Source: CAZMSD01 sp964568855
GTDB lineage: Bacteria > CAIWAD01
Assembly (NCBI GenBank): GCA_964568855.1
Contig: CAZMSD010000005.1
Location: 1-64,000 of the forward strand
Reading direction: 5' to 3'
Length of the DNA stretch: 64,000 nt
Positions 36,371-44,147 of this stretch are shown here, piece by piece; positions within the stretch are counted from its first letter, which is position 1, and the number at the start of each line of letters is the position of its first letter. The notes below the pieces were generated by a model, which was given only the letters and a program-made list of their open reading frames with translations, ran no database searches and was not told where the DNA came from. The position numbers were made by a program, and so were the translations under genes.

Positions 36371-37447
36371 TCACGCTGTTTCCGAGCGATTCCAGGAAGC
36401 CCAGGCGGCTGCGGCGAGAATCAGGATCCCGCCCGCGGCCAGCGGCGCGCCGGGACGTTCTCCCAGCAGGAGGGCCGCGAATAGAATTCCGTAGAGCGGT
36501 TCCAGGCAGACGATCAGGGCCGCCCTGCGGGCCTGGACGCGGCGCAGCCCGGCGATGAAGAGGCTGTGTGCCAGGGCGGTGCAGAAGACGCCCAGCAGGA
36601 TGAGCAGGCCCAGGTCCCGCCAGCCCGGCGGGACCGGTTCCAGCCAGAGCGCGGGCAGCAGGAACAGCGAGGCCGCCAGGTCCTGTCGGAAGCTAAGACT
36701 CAGGGCCGCTGAACTGCTTGCGCCGAACGCGGTTCCGGGCTTCGCCCGGGCTGTATCACCTGGAAGGCCGCGATCGCCTGGTTGCCGAACTCCGCTACCT
36801 GCGGGGAGCACACCGGGAGTTCCCCTTTCCGAGCGGCGCACGAGCTTACGGTTGAGTACGCTGAGCAAGGCGAAACTGGCTCCCGCGAGCACGCCGCTGA
36901 GGACCGCGGGCAGGTTGCCCAGTTCTCCGCCCGGCGGGCGGGCGACCAGGATCACGCCGCAGAAGGCCGCCAGGGCGGGCGGGAGTGCGGCCGGTCTGAA
37001 CCGCTCCCTCAGCAGGACCGGCTCCAGCAGGGCGGCGAAGACGGGAAAAGTCGCGAAGCAGCAGAGCCCCAGGGCCACCGAGCTGAGCTGGATGGCGTGG
37101 AAGAAAACCACCCAGTGAAAGGCCAGCAACAGTCCCTGCAGGCTCATCCAGCCCAGCTCGCGCCCGCCCTCCGGCAGCAGCGGCAGCCCGCGCCGGCGCA
37201 GCAGGAACGCGAGGAAGGCCGCCGCAAACGCGACGCGCCCCAGCACGATCAGCGCGGGTCCCTGGGGCAGCAGCTTCCCGAACAGACCCGCCAGGCCGAA
37301 GAGCAGCACGGCGGAGTGGATCTGCAGCAGGGATTCGTTCTTCAATTCACTGTTGGAGTCTTGAGCACCCGGCGGCCGCGCCGGGTGCTGCGCTTGTACG
37401 TCTGCAGTCGAGCGCCGCGGTGAGGCATCCCGCGTGTCACCGCGCAT
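36371..37447 (-). CDS. EamA/DMT-family transporter
   Basis: 358 residues with about ten hydrophobic helices in two EamA halves. The first is about 42-165 ('HSAVLLFGLAGLFGKLL', 'FHAIQLSSVALGLCCFATFPVFAALLEPV') and the second about 250-355 ('GVFCTALAHSLFIAGLRRVQARRAALIVCLEPLYGILFAALLLGERP'). The duplicated 'EP...Y/V...ER' signature is present in both halves. It is predicted to export a metabolite across the inner membrane; the substrate is unknown. An unusual hydrophilic Gly/Pro/Arg linker of about 40 residues joins the halves, and the N-terminal 35 residues are disordered. It is last in the ECF sigma operon, 21 bp after the previous gene. Confidence 0.88.
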   Translation of the reverse strand: MRGDTRDASPRRSTADVQAQHPARPPGAQDSNSELKNESLLQIHSAVLLFGLAGLFGKLLPQGPALIVLGRVAFAAAFLAFLLRRRGLPLLPEGGRELGWMSLQGLLLAFHWVVFFHAIQLSSVALGLCCFATFPVFAALLEPVLLRERFRPAALPPALAAFCGVILVARPPGGELGNLPAVLSGVLAGASFALLSVLNRKLVRRSERGTPGVLPAGSGVRQPGDRGLPGDTARAKPGTAFGASSSAALSLSFRQDLAASLFLLPALWLEPVPPGWRDLGLLILLGVFCTALAHSLFIAGLRRVQARRAALIVCLEPLYGILFAALLLGERPGAPLAAGGILILAAAAWASWNRSETA

Positions 37448-37468
37448 CTATCCCGGGCTTACTCCGGA

Positions 37469-38275
37469 TTACAGCCGGTAGCGTACCTCCCAGGGCAGCC
37501 GCTCCCCCTTGGCGAAGTAGTGCCGCCAGACCACCAGCGGCCCCTGCTCCGTTTCCAGGTGATACAGTGGTTCGGGACTCACCTTGAGCACTTCCGCATT
37601 CATTGGCAGCAGCACGGAGCGCGTAACCAAGCGGTTTTCGGGATAGTCGCCGGCGTGGCGATAGACCAGCTCCCCGTCGTCACGGATCACGTAATCCTCG
37701 AGCCGGTAGCCGGCGATCAGTTCCAGGGGCTCTCCCGGCAGCACCGGCCGGGGAAAGCGCGCCGTGATGCGACCCGGGCCCTGCTCCGATTCCCGTGTCA
37801 CCTCAAGGGGCAGTTCCTGCCCGAAGCGGTCCACCACGCGGTAGCTCCCGAGGAACTCGAACTCGTGGGGCGCCAGGCCCCAGCTCGTGCCGGTGAGCAC
37901 TCGTTTCACCGGTGAGCCGTTGCGGATGGTGTAATGCGTCTGCAGGCTGCCGTCCGCGTGCACCCGGTCGAAGGCCTCCATGCTGAGCACGCCCTTCCTT
38001 CCACCGGCCTCCTCGAGTGCCGGAACACCGGGTAGGTCCTCACCGTCCACGCTGCGGATCTCGTCCTGCTTCAGCACCAGGCAGCGCTCGGCATCCTGCA
38101 GCAGGTAGCGCGCCGGTTGCAGTTCAAGCAGCAGTCCGCTCAGCTCCGCGCCGTCCTTAAGGCGCACCAGGTGAGCCTCGGTCTTCGACGCGCGGGCGCG
38201 CAGCAGCAGGACCTGGCTGGCCGTCAGTGCCAGCAGCACCAGCGCCAGGATCATGATTCCGTTCATCTTGCGCAT
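37469..38275 (-). CDS. membrane-anchored protein of unknown function
   Basis: 268 residues. An N-terminal membrane anchor or uncleaved signal (about 6-26) is followed by a small beta unit 'HLVRLKDGAELSGLLLELQ...LKQDEIRSVDG'. This type of KDG-x-x-L-x-G strand module is common in FCB exported proteins. A larger beta-rich region (about 95-268) shows no known motif. AAGGAGAAG lies upstream of the ATG. It sits between the anti-sigma factor and the EamA transporter and is probably part of the same envelope response. Function unknown. Confidence 0.7.
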   Translation of the reverse strand: MRKMNGIMILALVLLALTASQVLLLRARASKTEAHLVRLKDGAELSGLLLELQPARYLLQDAERCLVLKQDEIRSVDGEDLPGVPALEEAGGRKGVLSMEAFDRVHADGSLQTHYTIRNGSPVKRVLTGTSWGLAPHEFEFLGSYRVVDRFGQELPLEVTRESEQGPGRITARFPRPVLPGEPLELIAGYRLEDYVIRDDGELVYRHAGDYPENRLVTRSVLLPMNAEVLKVSPEPLYHLETEQGPLVVWRHYFAKGERLPWEVRYRL

Positions 38276-38298
38276 GATCTTCTCCTTCGGTTCGGGTT

Positions 38299-38772
38299 TC
38301 AGAAAGGCCGGAAGGGGTCGTCCTGCAACGCCAGGGCAGGGCTTTCGCCCAGCTCGATCCAGCGCGCTTCACTCAGCAGGCAGGTCCGCGTCACGGCCTG
38401 CCAGCCCGGGGGAAGTTCGCCGGTCGCGGGCGGCCTCAGCCAGACCCAGATGGTCAGGCCGGCCGCCAGCGAGGCCGCCGTCACCGCGCCCTGCCAGGAC
38501 AGCCAGGACGCCCTGCGGCACACCGTCAAGGGCGCATCGTCGAAGAACGACTCGGCCGCTTCGAGCACCTGCAACCGGTCGGCGGGCCGGGAATGCGGAG
38601 CCTCCAGGCCGGCGAACTCCTCCTTAAGGGTTCGCATGCTTTCCAGGCCTGCGCGGCAGTCGGAGCATCCTTCAAGGTGGGCCTCCAGCAGGCGGCGATC
38701 CTCCCGGGGCAGCTCGCCGTCCAGGTGCGCGCTGAGCAATCTCTTCGCATGGGCGCAGTCCAGCTTCTTCAC
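38299..38772 (-). CDS. zinc-finger anti-sigma factor (zf-HC2 type)
   Basis: 157 residues from GTG 38772, which overlaps the sigma factor stop (GTGA). The N-terminal anti-sigma domain has Cys6, 'SAHLDGELP', His32, Cys36 and Cys39 (HLEGCSDC), the HxxxCxxC zinc site of this family. One membrane helix (about 93-112) is followed by a short external tail. It would hold the ECF sigma factor at the membrane until a signal releases it. Co-translation with the sigma gene is the usual arrangement. Confidence 0.9.
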   Translation of the reverse strand: MKKLDCAHAKRLLSAHLDGELPREDRRLLEAHLEGCSDCRAGLESMRTLKEEFAGLEAPHSRPADRLQVLEAAESFFDDAPLTVCRRASWLSWQGAVTAASLAAGLTIWVWLRPPATGELPPGWQAVTRTCLLSEARWIELGESPALALQDDPFRPF

Positions 38773-39416
38773 GACTCCTCCCCGCGGTCCAGCAGCTCCC
38801 GGAGCCGCCTGACCGCCTGGTGTTTGCGCGAGGCCACCGTGCCCTCGGGGCAGCGGCAGACCCGGGCGATTTCCGCGTAGCTCAGTCCCTCGCGCACGCT
38901 CAAGAGAAACGCCGTGCGCTGCTCCTCGGGCAGTCGGCCCAGCGCCCGCCACAACTCGCCGCGTCGTTCATCCTCCTCGAGCACGCGCTCCTGCAGGGGC
39001 TCCACCATCAGCTCCGGCTGCGGGGCGCCTCCACCTGCTCCTCCCTGTACGGAGGGATTGTCCTCCAGAGGCAGGAAGCGCCGGTCGGCGCCCCGCCGCA
39101 GCTCCTCGAGCCGCAGGTTGCGCAGGACGGCGTAAAGATAGGTGGAGAAAGCTCCCTGCGGGCGGTAGCTTCGGCCGCGGCGAGCGGCCTTGAGGATCCG
39201 CAGCAGGGCCTCCTGAGCCAGGTCGCAGGCCGCTTCGGCCTCGCCGCAGAGACTGTAGGCGAAACGCAGGGCCCGCGAGTGGTGACGCTCCACCAGGAGG
39301 GCGAAGGCCTGCCGATCCCCGGCGGCGGCGCGGCGCATCAACAGGTGGTTGGTGGGTTGCCTTGGGGTCGATTCCTGCTGCACGGCCTGTGTCCGGATTT
39401 TCTCTGCGCATTCCAC
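38769..39416 (-). CDS. ECF-type RNA polymerase sigma factor
   Basis: 215 residues. Region 2: 'RHHSRALRFAYSLCGEAEAACDLAQEALLRILKAAR', then 'GAFSTYLYAVLRNLRLEELRR'. Region 4: 'LPEEQRTAFLLSVREGLSYAEIARVCRCPEGTVASRKHQAVRRLRELL', with the helix-turn-helix that reads the -35 element. The linker carries a Gly/Pro/Gln stretch. It is paired with the downstream anti-sigma gene and heads a four-gene operon. The 237-bp upstream region, shared divergently with the DUF4129 gene, has GGAAGTT-16-TCCCTG on the reverse strand, loosely like an ECF promoter, so autoregulation is possible but unproven. Confidence 0.92.
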   Translation of the reverse strand: MECAEKIRTQAVQQESTPRQPTNHLLMRRAAAGDRQAFALLVERHHSRALRFAYSLCGEAEAACDLAQEALLRILKAARRGRSYRPQGAFSTYLYAVLRNLRLEELRRGADRRFLPLEDNPSVQGGAGGGAPQPELMVEPLQERVLEEDERRGELWRALGRLPEEQRTAFLLSVREGLSYAEIARVCRCPEGTVASRKHQAVRRLRELLDRGEES

Positions 39417-39653
39417 GGATCCGCCCCCGGCCTTTCATCGATCCAATCGATCTTCGGGCGGCCTGTCGTTCCCGCCCACATACGTGAAATGCGCAAGACC
39501 GGAATTCCTTCGGCGGCGCCTGCAATATTCCGAAAAAAACGAGCACCGCGCGCGGATTCGCGGATCGGTTCCGGCGCCTCCCTGCAGATAATGAAGCTCA
39601 ACGGCGGAATTGACCACAGGGATTAATCAAGTGGTTGTAACTTCCCCAGGCTG

Positions 39654-40577
39654 ATGCACCATACCCTGAAAACTCGAATCTGGTCCATCCTGGGACTGGG
39701 CGCCCTGCTCCTCATGGCGGCGGGTATCACGCGGATGGAGCTGGGGCCGGACATCCCCTTCCACCTGGCGGGGCGGGAGATGCCGGATCATCCCGGGCAG
39801 ACCTACCCTGGAGGGCTGACCGCGGATCCGCCGGCGGTCCCCCCGCCCCCGATGCCCCTGAACTTCCCGTTACGTGGCGGCCTGCTGCTCATCGCCGCGG
39901 CGCTCTCGGCGGCCCTCTTCCCCGCGGTCCGCCGCTATTTCCTCAACTCGGTTCTGATACTGGCCATTTACAGCCTCATCGGCCTGGTCAGCCTGGGGCT
40001 CCTGCGCTGGCTGCTGAGACTCAAGTGGAAAGACCGCGATCCGGATCCGTCCTCCTTCCTCGACCAATACGGAAACCAGCTTCCGGGTGAGACTCCGCCG
40101 CCGCAGCCGGTGCCCGGATTCGAGGTTCTGGATTACGGCTGGCTGCCCTGGCTGACGGCCTTCCTGATGGCCCTGCTGCTGCTGTATCTCAGCCGGTGGC
40201 TGCCTTCGCTCTTTGGACGCGGGCGGGCCTCCGGTCCGACGAGCGAAGCCGTCCTGGACCGGAGCGCAGCGGAGGCCGCCGACGCGCTGAAGAAGGGCGC
40301 CGCCTACGAGGAGACCGTCCTGCGCTGCTACCACGCTATGCTGGAAGCGCTGGCCGGACGGGACCTGCGGCGTCCGGAATCGCGCACGCCCCGCGAATTC
40401 GAGATCCGGCTGCTGGGAGCCGGCTACCCGGAGGAAGCCGTACGCCGCCTGACCCGGCTCTTCGAATCCGTGCTCTACGGGAACCGTTCGCCCAGCGACG
40501 ACGACCGCCGGCGGGCCGTGGACAGCCTCGAAATCATCCGGCGCCACGGCGCCCGGGGAGAGAGGATAGACCCGTGA
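39654..40577 (+). CDS. DUF4129-domain membrane protein
   Basis: 307 residues. Membrane helices lie near 10-28, 74-92, 97-120 and 162-183. A Pro-rich stretch (about 45-70) is probably external. The C-terminal cytoplasmic DUF4129 domain (about 205-300) shows 'AAYEETVLRCYHAMLEALAGRDLRRPESRTPREFEIRL' and 'LTRLFESVLYG'. DUF4129 proteins are commonly encoded with MoxR ATPases, DUF58 proteins and transglutaminases, exactly as here. The Shine-Dalgarno sequence is weak. The stop codon is inside a GTGATAC heptamer copy. Confidence 0.85.
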   Translation: MHHTLKTRIWSILGLGALLLMAAGITRMELGPDIPFHLAGREMPDHPGQTYPGGLTADPPAVPPPPMPLNFPLRGGLLLIAAALSAALFPAVRRYFLNSVLILAIYSLIGLVSLGLLRWLLRLKWKDRDPDPSSFLDQYGNQLPGETPPPQPVPGFEVLDYGWLPWLTAFLMALLLLYLSRWLPSLFGRGRASGPTSEAVLDRSAAEAADALKKGAAYEETVLRCYHAMLEALAGRDLRRPESRTPREFEIRLLGAGYPEEAVRRLTRLFESVLYGNRSPSDDDRRRAVDSLEIIRRHGARGERIDP

Positions 40578-40605
40578 TACATTCATCGGAAATGGCCGGG
40601 GAGCT

Positions 40606-41238
40606 ATGAAGTTCAATCGCGCAGTCCGCGGGCGCCCCGCTGTACGCCTGGCCTGCTACATCGCGGGCGGGCTGCTGCTGGCGGCCCTGCTGCTGGGAGT
40701 GGCCGAACGCGGCGTGCTGGTTCCGCTGCACTACCTGCTCTGGCTGATGCGGAACACCTACAACGCGCTGCCCAAGACGCCCGCCTGGTTCTTCCTCAGC
40801 TGCGGACTGTGCCTCTGGATCGCGCTGGTCTTCCTCTCCTGCCTGCGCTGGCGCAGCTGGCTGTTCCGCCGCAGCGACCCGGGCGGGGGAGGCGACTCCG
40901 CCCTCGAAATTCGCGGAACCCTGTTGCGCGCCTGCCGCGGAACAGAACTGCCCTGGGTGCTCGCCCGGCGGCTGGAGGAGCTGTTCCTGGAACTCGAGGC
41001 CCTGCGCAGCGGCCGGGACCTGGAAGAGCTGCAGCGCGACTACTGGCGCGGAGAACTCGCCATGCCCGAGCAGCTGGCGGAAGTCCTCTCGCTCCAACCC
41101 GCCGCGCGCGGTATGGCGGCGAGGGCAAGACGCCGCTTCGCCCTGTTCCTTGGCTCGCGAGAGGATCAATCCGCGGCCCGGTCCCTCGAGCGGGCACTCG
41201 ATATTCTCGAAGATCAACTGGAGAATGCCATTGGATAG
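40606..41238 (+). CDS. two-helix membrane protein of the MoxR/DUF58 operon, unknown function
   Basis: 210 residues. Membrane helices about 13-35 and 62-80 are followed by a helical, charged cytoplasmic region ('ALEIRGTLLRACRGTELPWVLARRLEELFLELEAL', 'ARSLERALDILEDQLENA') resembling a small helical bundle. GGGGAG lies just before the ATG. It occupies the position that DUF4350-like or other small membrane genes take in similar clusters, but no family is recognised. It overlaps the MoxR start by 14 bp. Confidence 0.7.
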   Translation: MKFNRAVRGRPAVRLACYIAGGLLLAALLLGVAERGVLVPLHYLLWLMRNTYNALPKTPAWFFLSCGLCLWIALVFLSCLRWRSWLFRRSDPGGGGDSALEIRGTLLRACRGTELPWVLARRLEELFLELEALRSGRDLEELQRDYWRGELAMPEQLAEVLSLQPAARGMAARARRRFALFLGSREDQSAARSLERALDILEDQLENAIG

Positions 41239-42196
41239 CAGAGCGAAAAAAGTGAGCGCCCTCAGCCGGCGGGTTCTCGAGGAGGTGGGGCGGGCGGTGG
41301 TGGGCAAGCGCGAAGCGCTCGAGATGATCATGGCCGCCGTGCTGGCCGATGGACACGTGCTGCTGGAGGATTACCCGGGGCTGGCCAAGACCCTGGTGGC
41401 CCGCAGCTTCGCCGCCGTCCTGGGGCTCGAGTTCCGCCGGATCCAGTTCACGCCCGACCTGCTGCCGGGGGACATCACCGGGGGCCAGGTGCTGGACCGC
41501 GAATCGGGCAGGTTCGACCTGCGCAAGGGCCCCCTCTTCGCAGGCCTGGTGCTGGCGGACGAGATCAACCGCGCCTCGCCGCGCACGCAGTCCGCCCTGC
41601 TGGAGGCGATGCAGGAAGGGCAGGTCACCCTGGAGGGCCGAAGTCTACCCCTGCCGCGGCCCTTCATCGTCCTGGCCACCCAGAATCCCATCGAGTACGA
41701 GGGGACTTTCCCGCTGCCGGAGGCGCAGCTGGACCGCTTCATCATGCGCCTGCGCCTGGGTTACCCCAGCGCGGCCGAGGAGTGTGAGATCCTGGGCCGC
41801 CGGCGGGAACGGCGTCGTGAGGAGGCGGAACTCAACCGGGTCTCCTCCGCGGACGAGATCATGGCGGCCAGGTCGCTTGTGGAGGAGATCCATGTTTCCG
41901 AAGCCGTGGAGGGCTATATCGTGAATCTCTGCGTAGCGAGTCGCGAGCAGCGCCAGATCGCCGTGGGCGCCAGCCCGCGCGGCTCCCTGGCCCTGATGAA
42001 GCTGGCCCGGGCCTGGGCGGCTATGGCCGGCCGCGATTTCGTGCTGCCCGACGACGTGAAGCTCTTCGCCCGTCCAGCCCTGTGTCACCGCCTGATCCTG
42101 GTGCCCGACCTGTGGATGCACCCCGGCGCCGCCGAGGAGCAGGTGGAATCGCTGCTGCAGTCGGTGCCCGTGCCCGTGGGCGACGAACAGGCATGA
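41225..42196 (+). CDS. MoxR-family AAA+ ATPase
   Basis: 323 residues from ATG 41225 (MPLDSRAKK). Walker A is 'EDYPGLAKT' (about 52-60), Walker B 'GLVLADEINRASPRTQSALLEAMQE', sensor 1 'VLATQNPIEYEGTFPLPEAQLDRF', and an Arg-rich lid with 'GASPRGSLALMKLARAWA'. MoxR proteins act as chaperones that help assemble or activate partner proteins, often VWA or DUF58 proteins; the next gene is one. Its stop overlaps the DUF58 start (ATGA). Confidence 0.94.
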   Translation: MPLDSRAKKVSALSRRVLEEVGRAVVGKREALEMIMAAVLADGHVLLEDYPGLAKTLVARSFAAVLGLEFRRIQFTPDLLPGDITGGQVLDRESGRFDLRKGPLFAGLVLADEINRASPRTQSALLEAMQEGQVTLEGRSLPLPRPFIVLATQNPIEYEGTFPLPEAQLDRFIMRLRLGYPSAAEECEILGRRRERRREEAELNRVSSADEIMAARSLVEEIHVSEAVEGYIVNLCVASREQRQIAVGASPRGSLALMKLARAWAAMAGRDFVLPDDVKLFARPALCHRLILVPDLWMHPGAAEEQVESLLQSVPVPVGDEQA

Positions 42197-43527
42197 GAGC
42201 TCCAGCCGCCGTGCTCTGCGGCCTCGCGAGCGCCCTGGTGCTGGCAGGTCTCCTCCTGCGGCAGGGTCAGCTGCTGGCACTCGCTTTTCCGCTGGCCGCC
42301 TACCTGGCCGCGACGCTGCTGGACGCTCCCGCGCGTCCCAGGCTCCGTGCCGAACGCAGCCTGTCCGGGCACCGCGTATCACAGGGGGCCGAGGTGGAGG
42401 TCCGGCTGATGGTGAGCAACCAGGGCGCAATCCTTGAGGAGCTGCACCTGGAAGACCCGCTTATGTCCGGGCTGAGACTTCGCCGCGGGTCGAACCGCTG
42501 GACGGGTCGCCTGGAGGCCGGAGGCAGTTTGGAATTCCGCTACACCATCGGCGCGAAGCGCGGCGACCACCAGTTTCAAGCCCTGCAGGCCCGCGCTCCA
42601 AGCCAGGGTGGCCTGCTCGAGGCCAGCTGCGAGGTAGCGGCCGCCGGTGGACTGGTGGTCCTGCCGGAAAGCTATGCAGTGAGCGCCCTCAGTATCCGGC
42701 CGCGCTTGACGAGGCCCTACCCCGGCTCCGTGCCTTCGCGCCAGGGCGGCTCCGGCGTCGAGTTCCTGGGACTGCGGACCTACCGTGCGGGAGACGACCT
42801 GAGGCGCGTCAATCGCCGAGCCGCCGGGCGTCATCCCAGCAAGGTCTTCGTCAACCAGTTCGAACAGGAGCGTATCACCGAAGTGGGCCTGGTGCTCGAC
42901 GCCCGGACCCTCAGCTACGAAGGCGAAGCGGGCGACCGGCTCTTCGAATGTTGCGTGTCGGCGGCGGCCTCGCTGGCTGAGCATTTCCTGGCGCAAAGCA
43001 ACCGCGTAGGGTTGTTGATCTACGGAAGCGCCCTCAATTGGACCTTCCCCGGCTGCGGAGCCCTGCAGCGCGAGCGGATCCTCCGCGAGTTGGCGCGGGC
43101 GGAGCAGGGCGCCAGCCAGGTCTTCGCGTCGCTCGACTACCTGCCCGCGCGCCTCTTCCCAAAGGGATCGCAGCTCGTGCTGGTCAGCCCCCTTAGCTCC
43201 GATGACCTGGCCGAACTCAGGCGGCTGCTGGCCCGGGCCTACCAGGTGCTGGTGATCAGCCCGCGAATCGCTGCGCCGCCGGTGGGCGGGGATCGGCCCG
43301 CGGAAAGCTCAGCGGTGCAGGGCAGGGATCCCCGGCGGCAGCGAGCGGAGCAGTTGGCTCTGCGAATGGAATCACTCGAACGCAGGTTGCTGCTGCACCG
43401 TTTCCGCAGGGCCGGCCTCAAGGTCGTGGACTGGCTGACGGAACGCCCGCTGGAGGCGGCCTTGCAGCAGGCGCGCTGGGCCGGAACGCCTGCCCGCCGT
43501 CACGCGGCCCCCGGAGGGTTGCCATGA
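42193..43527 (+). CDS. DUF58 (VWA-like) protein
   Basis: 444 residues. Two N-terminal membrane helices (about 4-22 and 25-42), a beta-sandwich region (50-180), then the DUF58 signature 'SGVEFLGLRTYRAGDDLRRVNRRAAGRH' (about 190-217) and a von Willebrand A-like core starting 'EVGLVLDARTLSYEG'. DUF58 proteins are usual partners of MoxR ATPases. The ATGA overlap with moxR and the GCCATGA junction with the next gene indicate coupled translation. Physiological role unknown. Confidence 0.9.
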   Translation: MRAPAAVLCGLASALVLAGLLLRQGQLLALAFPLAAYLAATLLDAPARPRLRAERSLSGHRVSQGAEVEVRLMVSNQGAILEELHLEDPLMSGLRLRRGSNRWTGRLEAGGSLEFRYTIGAKRGDHQFQALQARAPSQGGLLEASCEVAAAGGLVVLPESYAVSALSIRPRLTRPYPGSVPSRQGGSGVEFLGLRTYRAGDDLRRVNRRAAGRHPSKVFVNQFEQERITEVGLVLDARTLSYEGEAGDRLFECCVSAAASLAEHFLAQSNRVGLLIYGSALNWTFPGCGALQRERILRELARAEQGASQVFASLDYLPARLFPKGSQLVLVSPLSSDDLAELRRLLARAYQVLVISPRIAAPPVGGDRPAESSAVQGRDPRRQRAEQLALRMESLERRLLLHRFRRAGLKVVDWLTERPLEAALQQARWAGTPARRHAAPGGLP

Positions 43528-44147
43528 AGCTGCAGAGACTGATCGGCGGGCTGATTCTTCTGGCGGCCTGCTCGCTCTGGCTGGCCCTTTTCCTGAAGGG
43601 TCCGCGGATCTGGTGCTGGGCGGCCTTCCTCCCGGCTGCCCTGTGGTTGTGTTGGAGATGGATGATCGATCGCGCCGGCCGGATGTGCGCCGGTGATCCG
43701 AATCCGCGACAGGGCGGGTTCTGCGATTCCGTCGCCTTCGTTCTGCAGGTCCTGTGGATCGCCACGGCCGGGCTGGCCTCGCCGGAGCCGGCCCTGCTGC
43801 TGCTCTCAATGGGCGCGGCCCTGGCCGCCTGGGACCTGGGCGGCCTGGACCGCCGGTTAAGAACCTGTCCCGAACCTGCCGAGCGAAGGCGGGTGATCGA
43901 GTCGCGCCTGCGTCGCCTGTGGCTGGCGCCGGGACTCGCCCTGCCGCCGGCCTGGCTGGCGCTGCGCCTGCCGCTGAAGCCCGATCTTCCCGTGGCCCTG
44001 CTGCTGGCGATCATGCTGCCGCTGTTCCTGCGGCAACTGCTGCTCGGTTTCAGCTCACGGGAGCAATCCGCGGGAAGGAAGCGACAGCAGTTGTTGCGAA
44101 TAGACGGCGGTCCGCGCGTGAAGGATCGGGAGGTTTCCCGGAAATGA
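43524..44147 (+). CDS. membrane protein of the MoxR/DUF58 operon, unknown function
   Basis: 207 residues with hydrophobic helices near 8-26, 30-46, 70-100 and 140-175, joined by Arg-rich loops ('DLGGLDRRLRTCPEPAERRRVIESRLRRLW'). The C-terminus is basic. It has 4-bp overlaps with both neighbours. It may form a membrane complex with the DUF4129 and DUF58 proteins. No family is recognised. Confidence 0.75.
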   Translation: MKLQRLIGGLILLAACSLWLALFLKGPRIWCWAAFLPAALWLCWRWMIDRAGRMCAGDPNPRQGGFCDSVAFVLQVLWIATAGLASPEPALLLLSMGAALAAWDLGGLDRRLRTCPEPAERRRVIESRLRRLWLAPGLALPPAWLALRLPLKPDLPVALLLAIMLPLFLRQLLLGFSSREQSAGRKRQQLLRIDGGPRVKDREVSRK

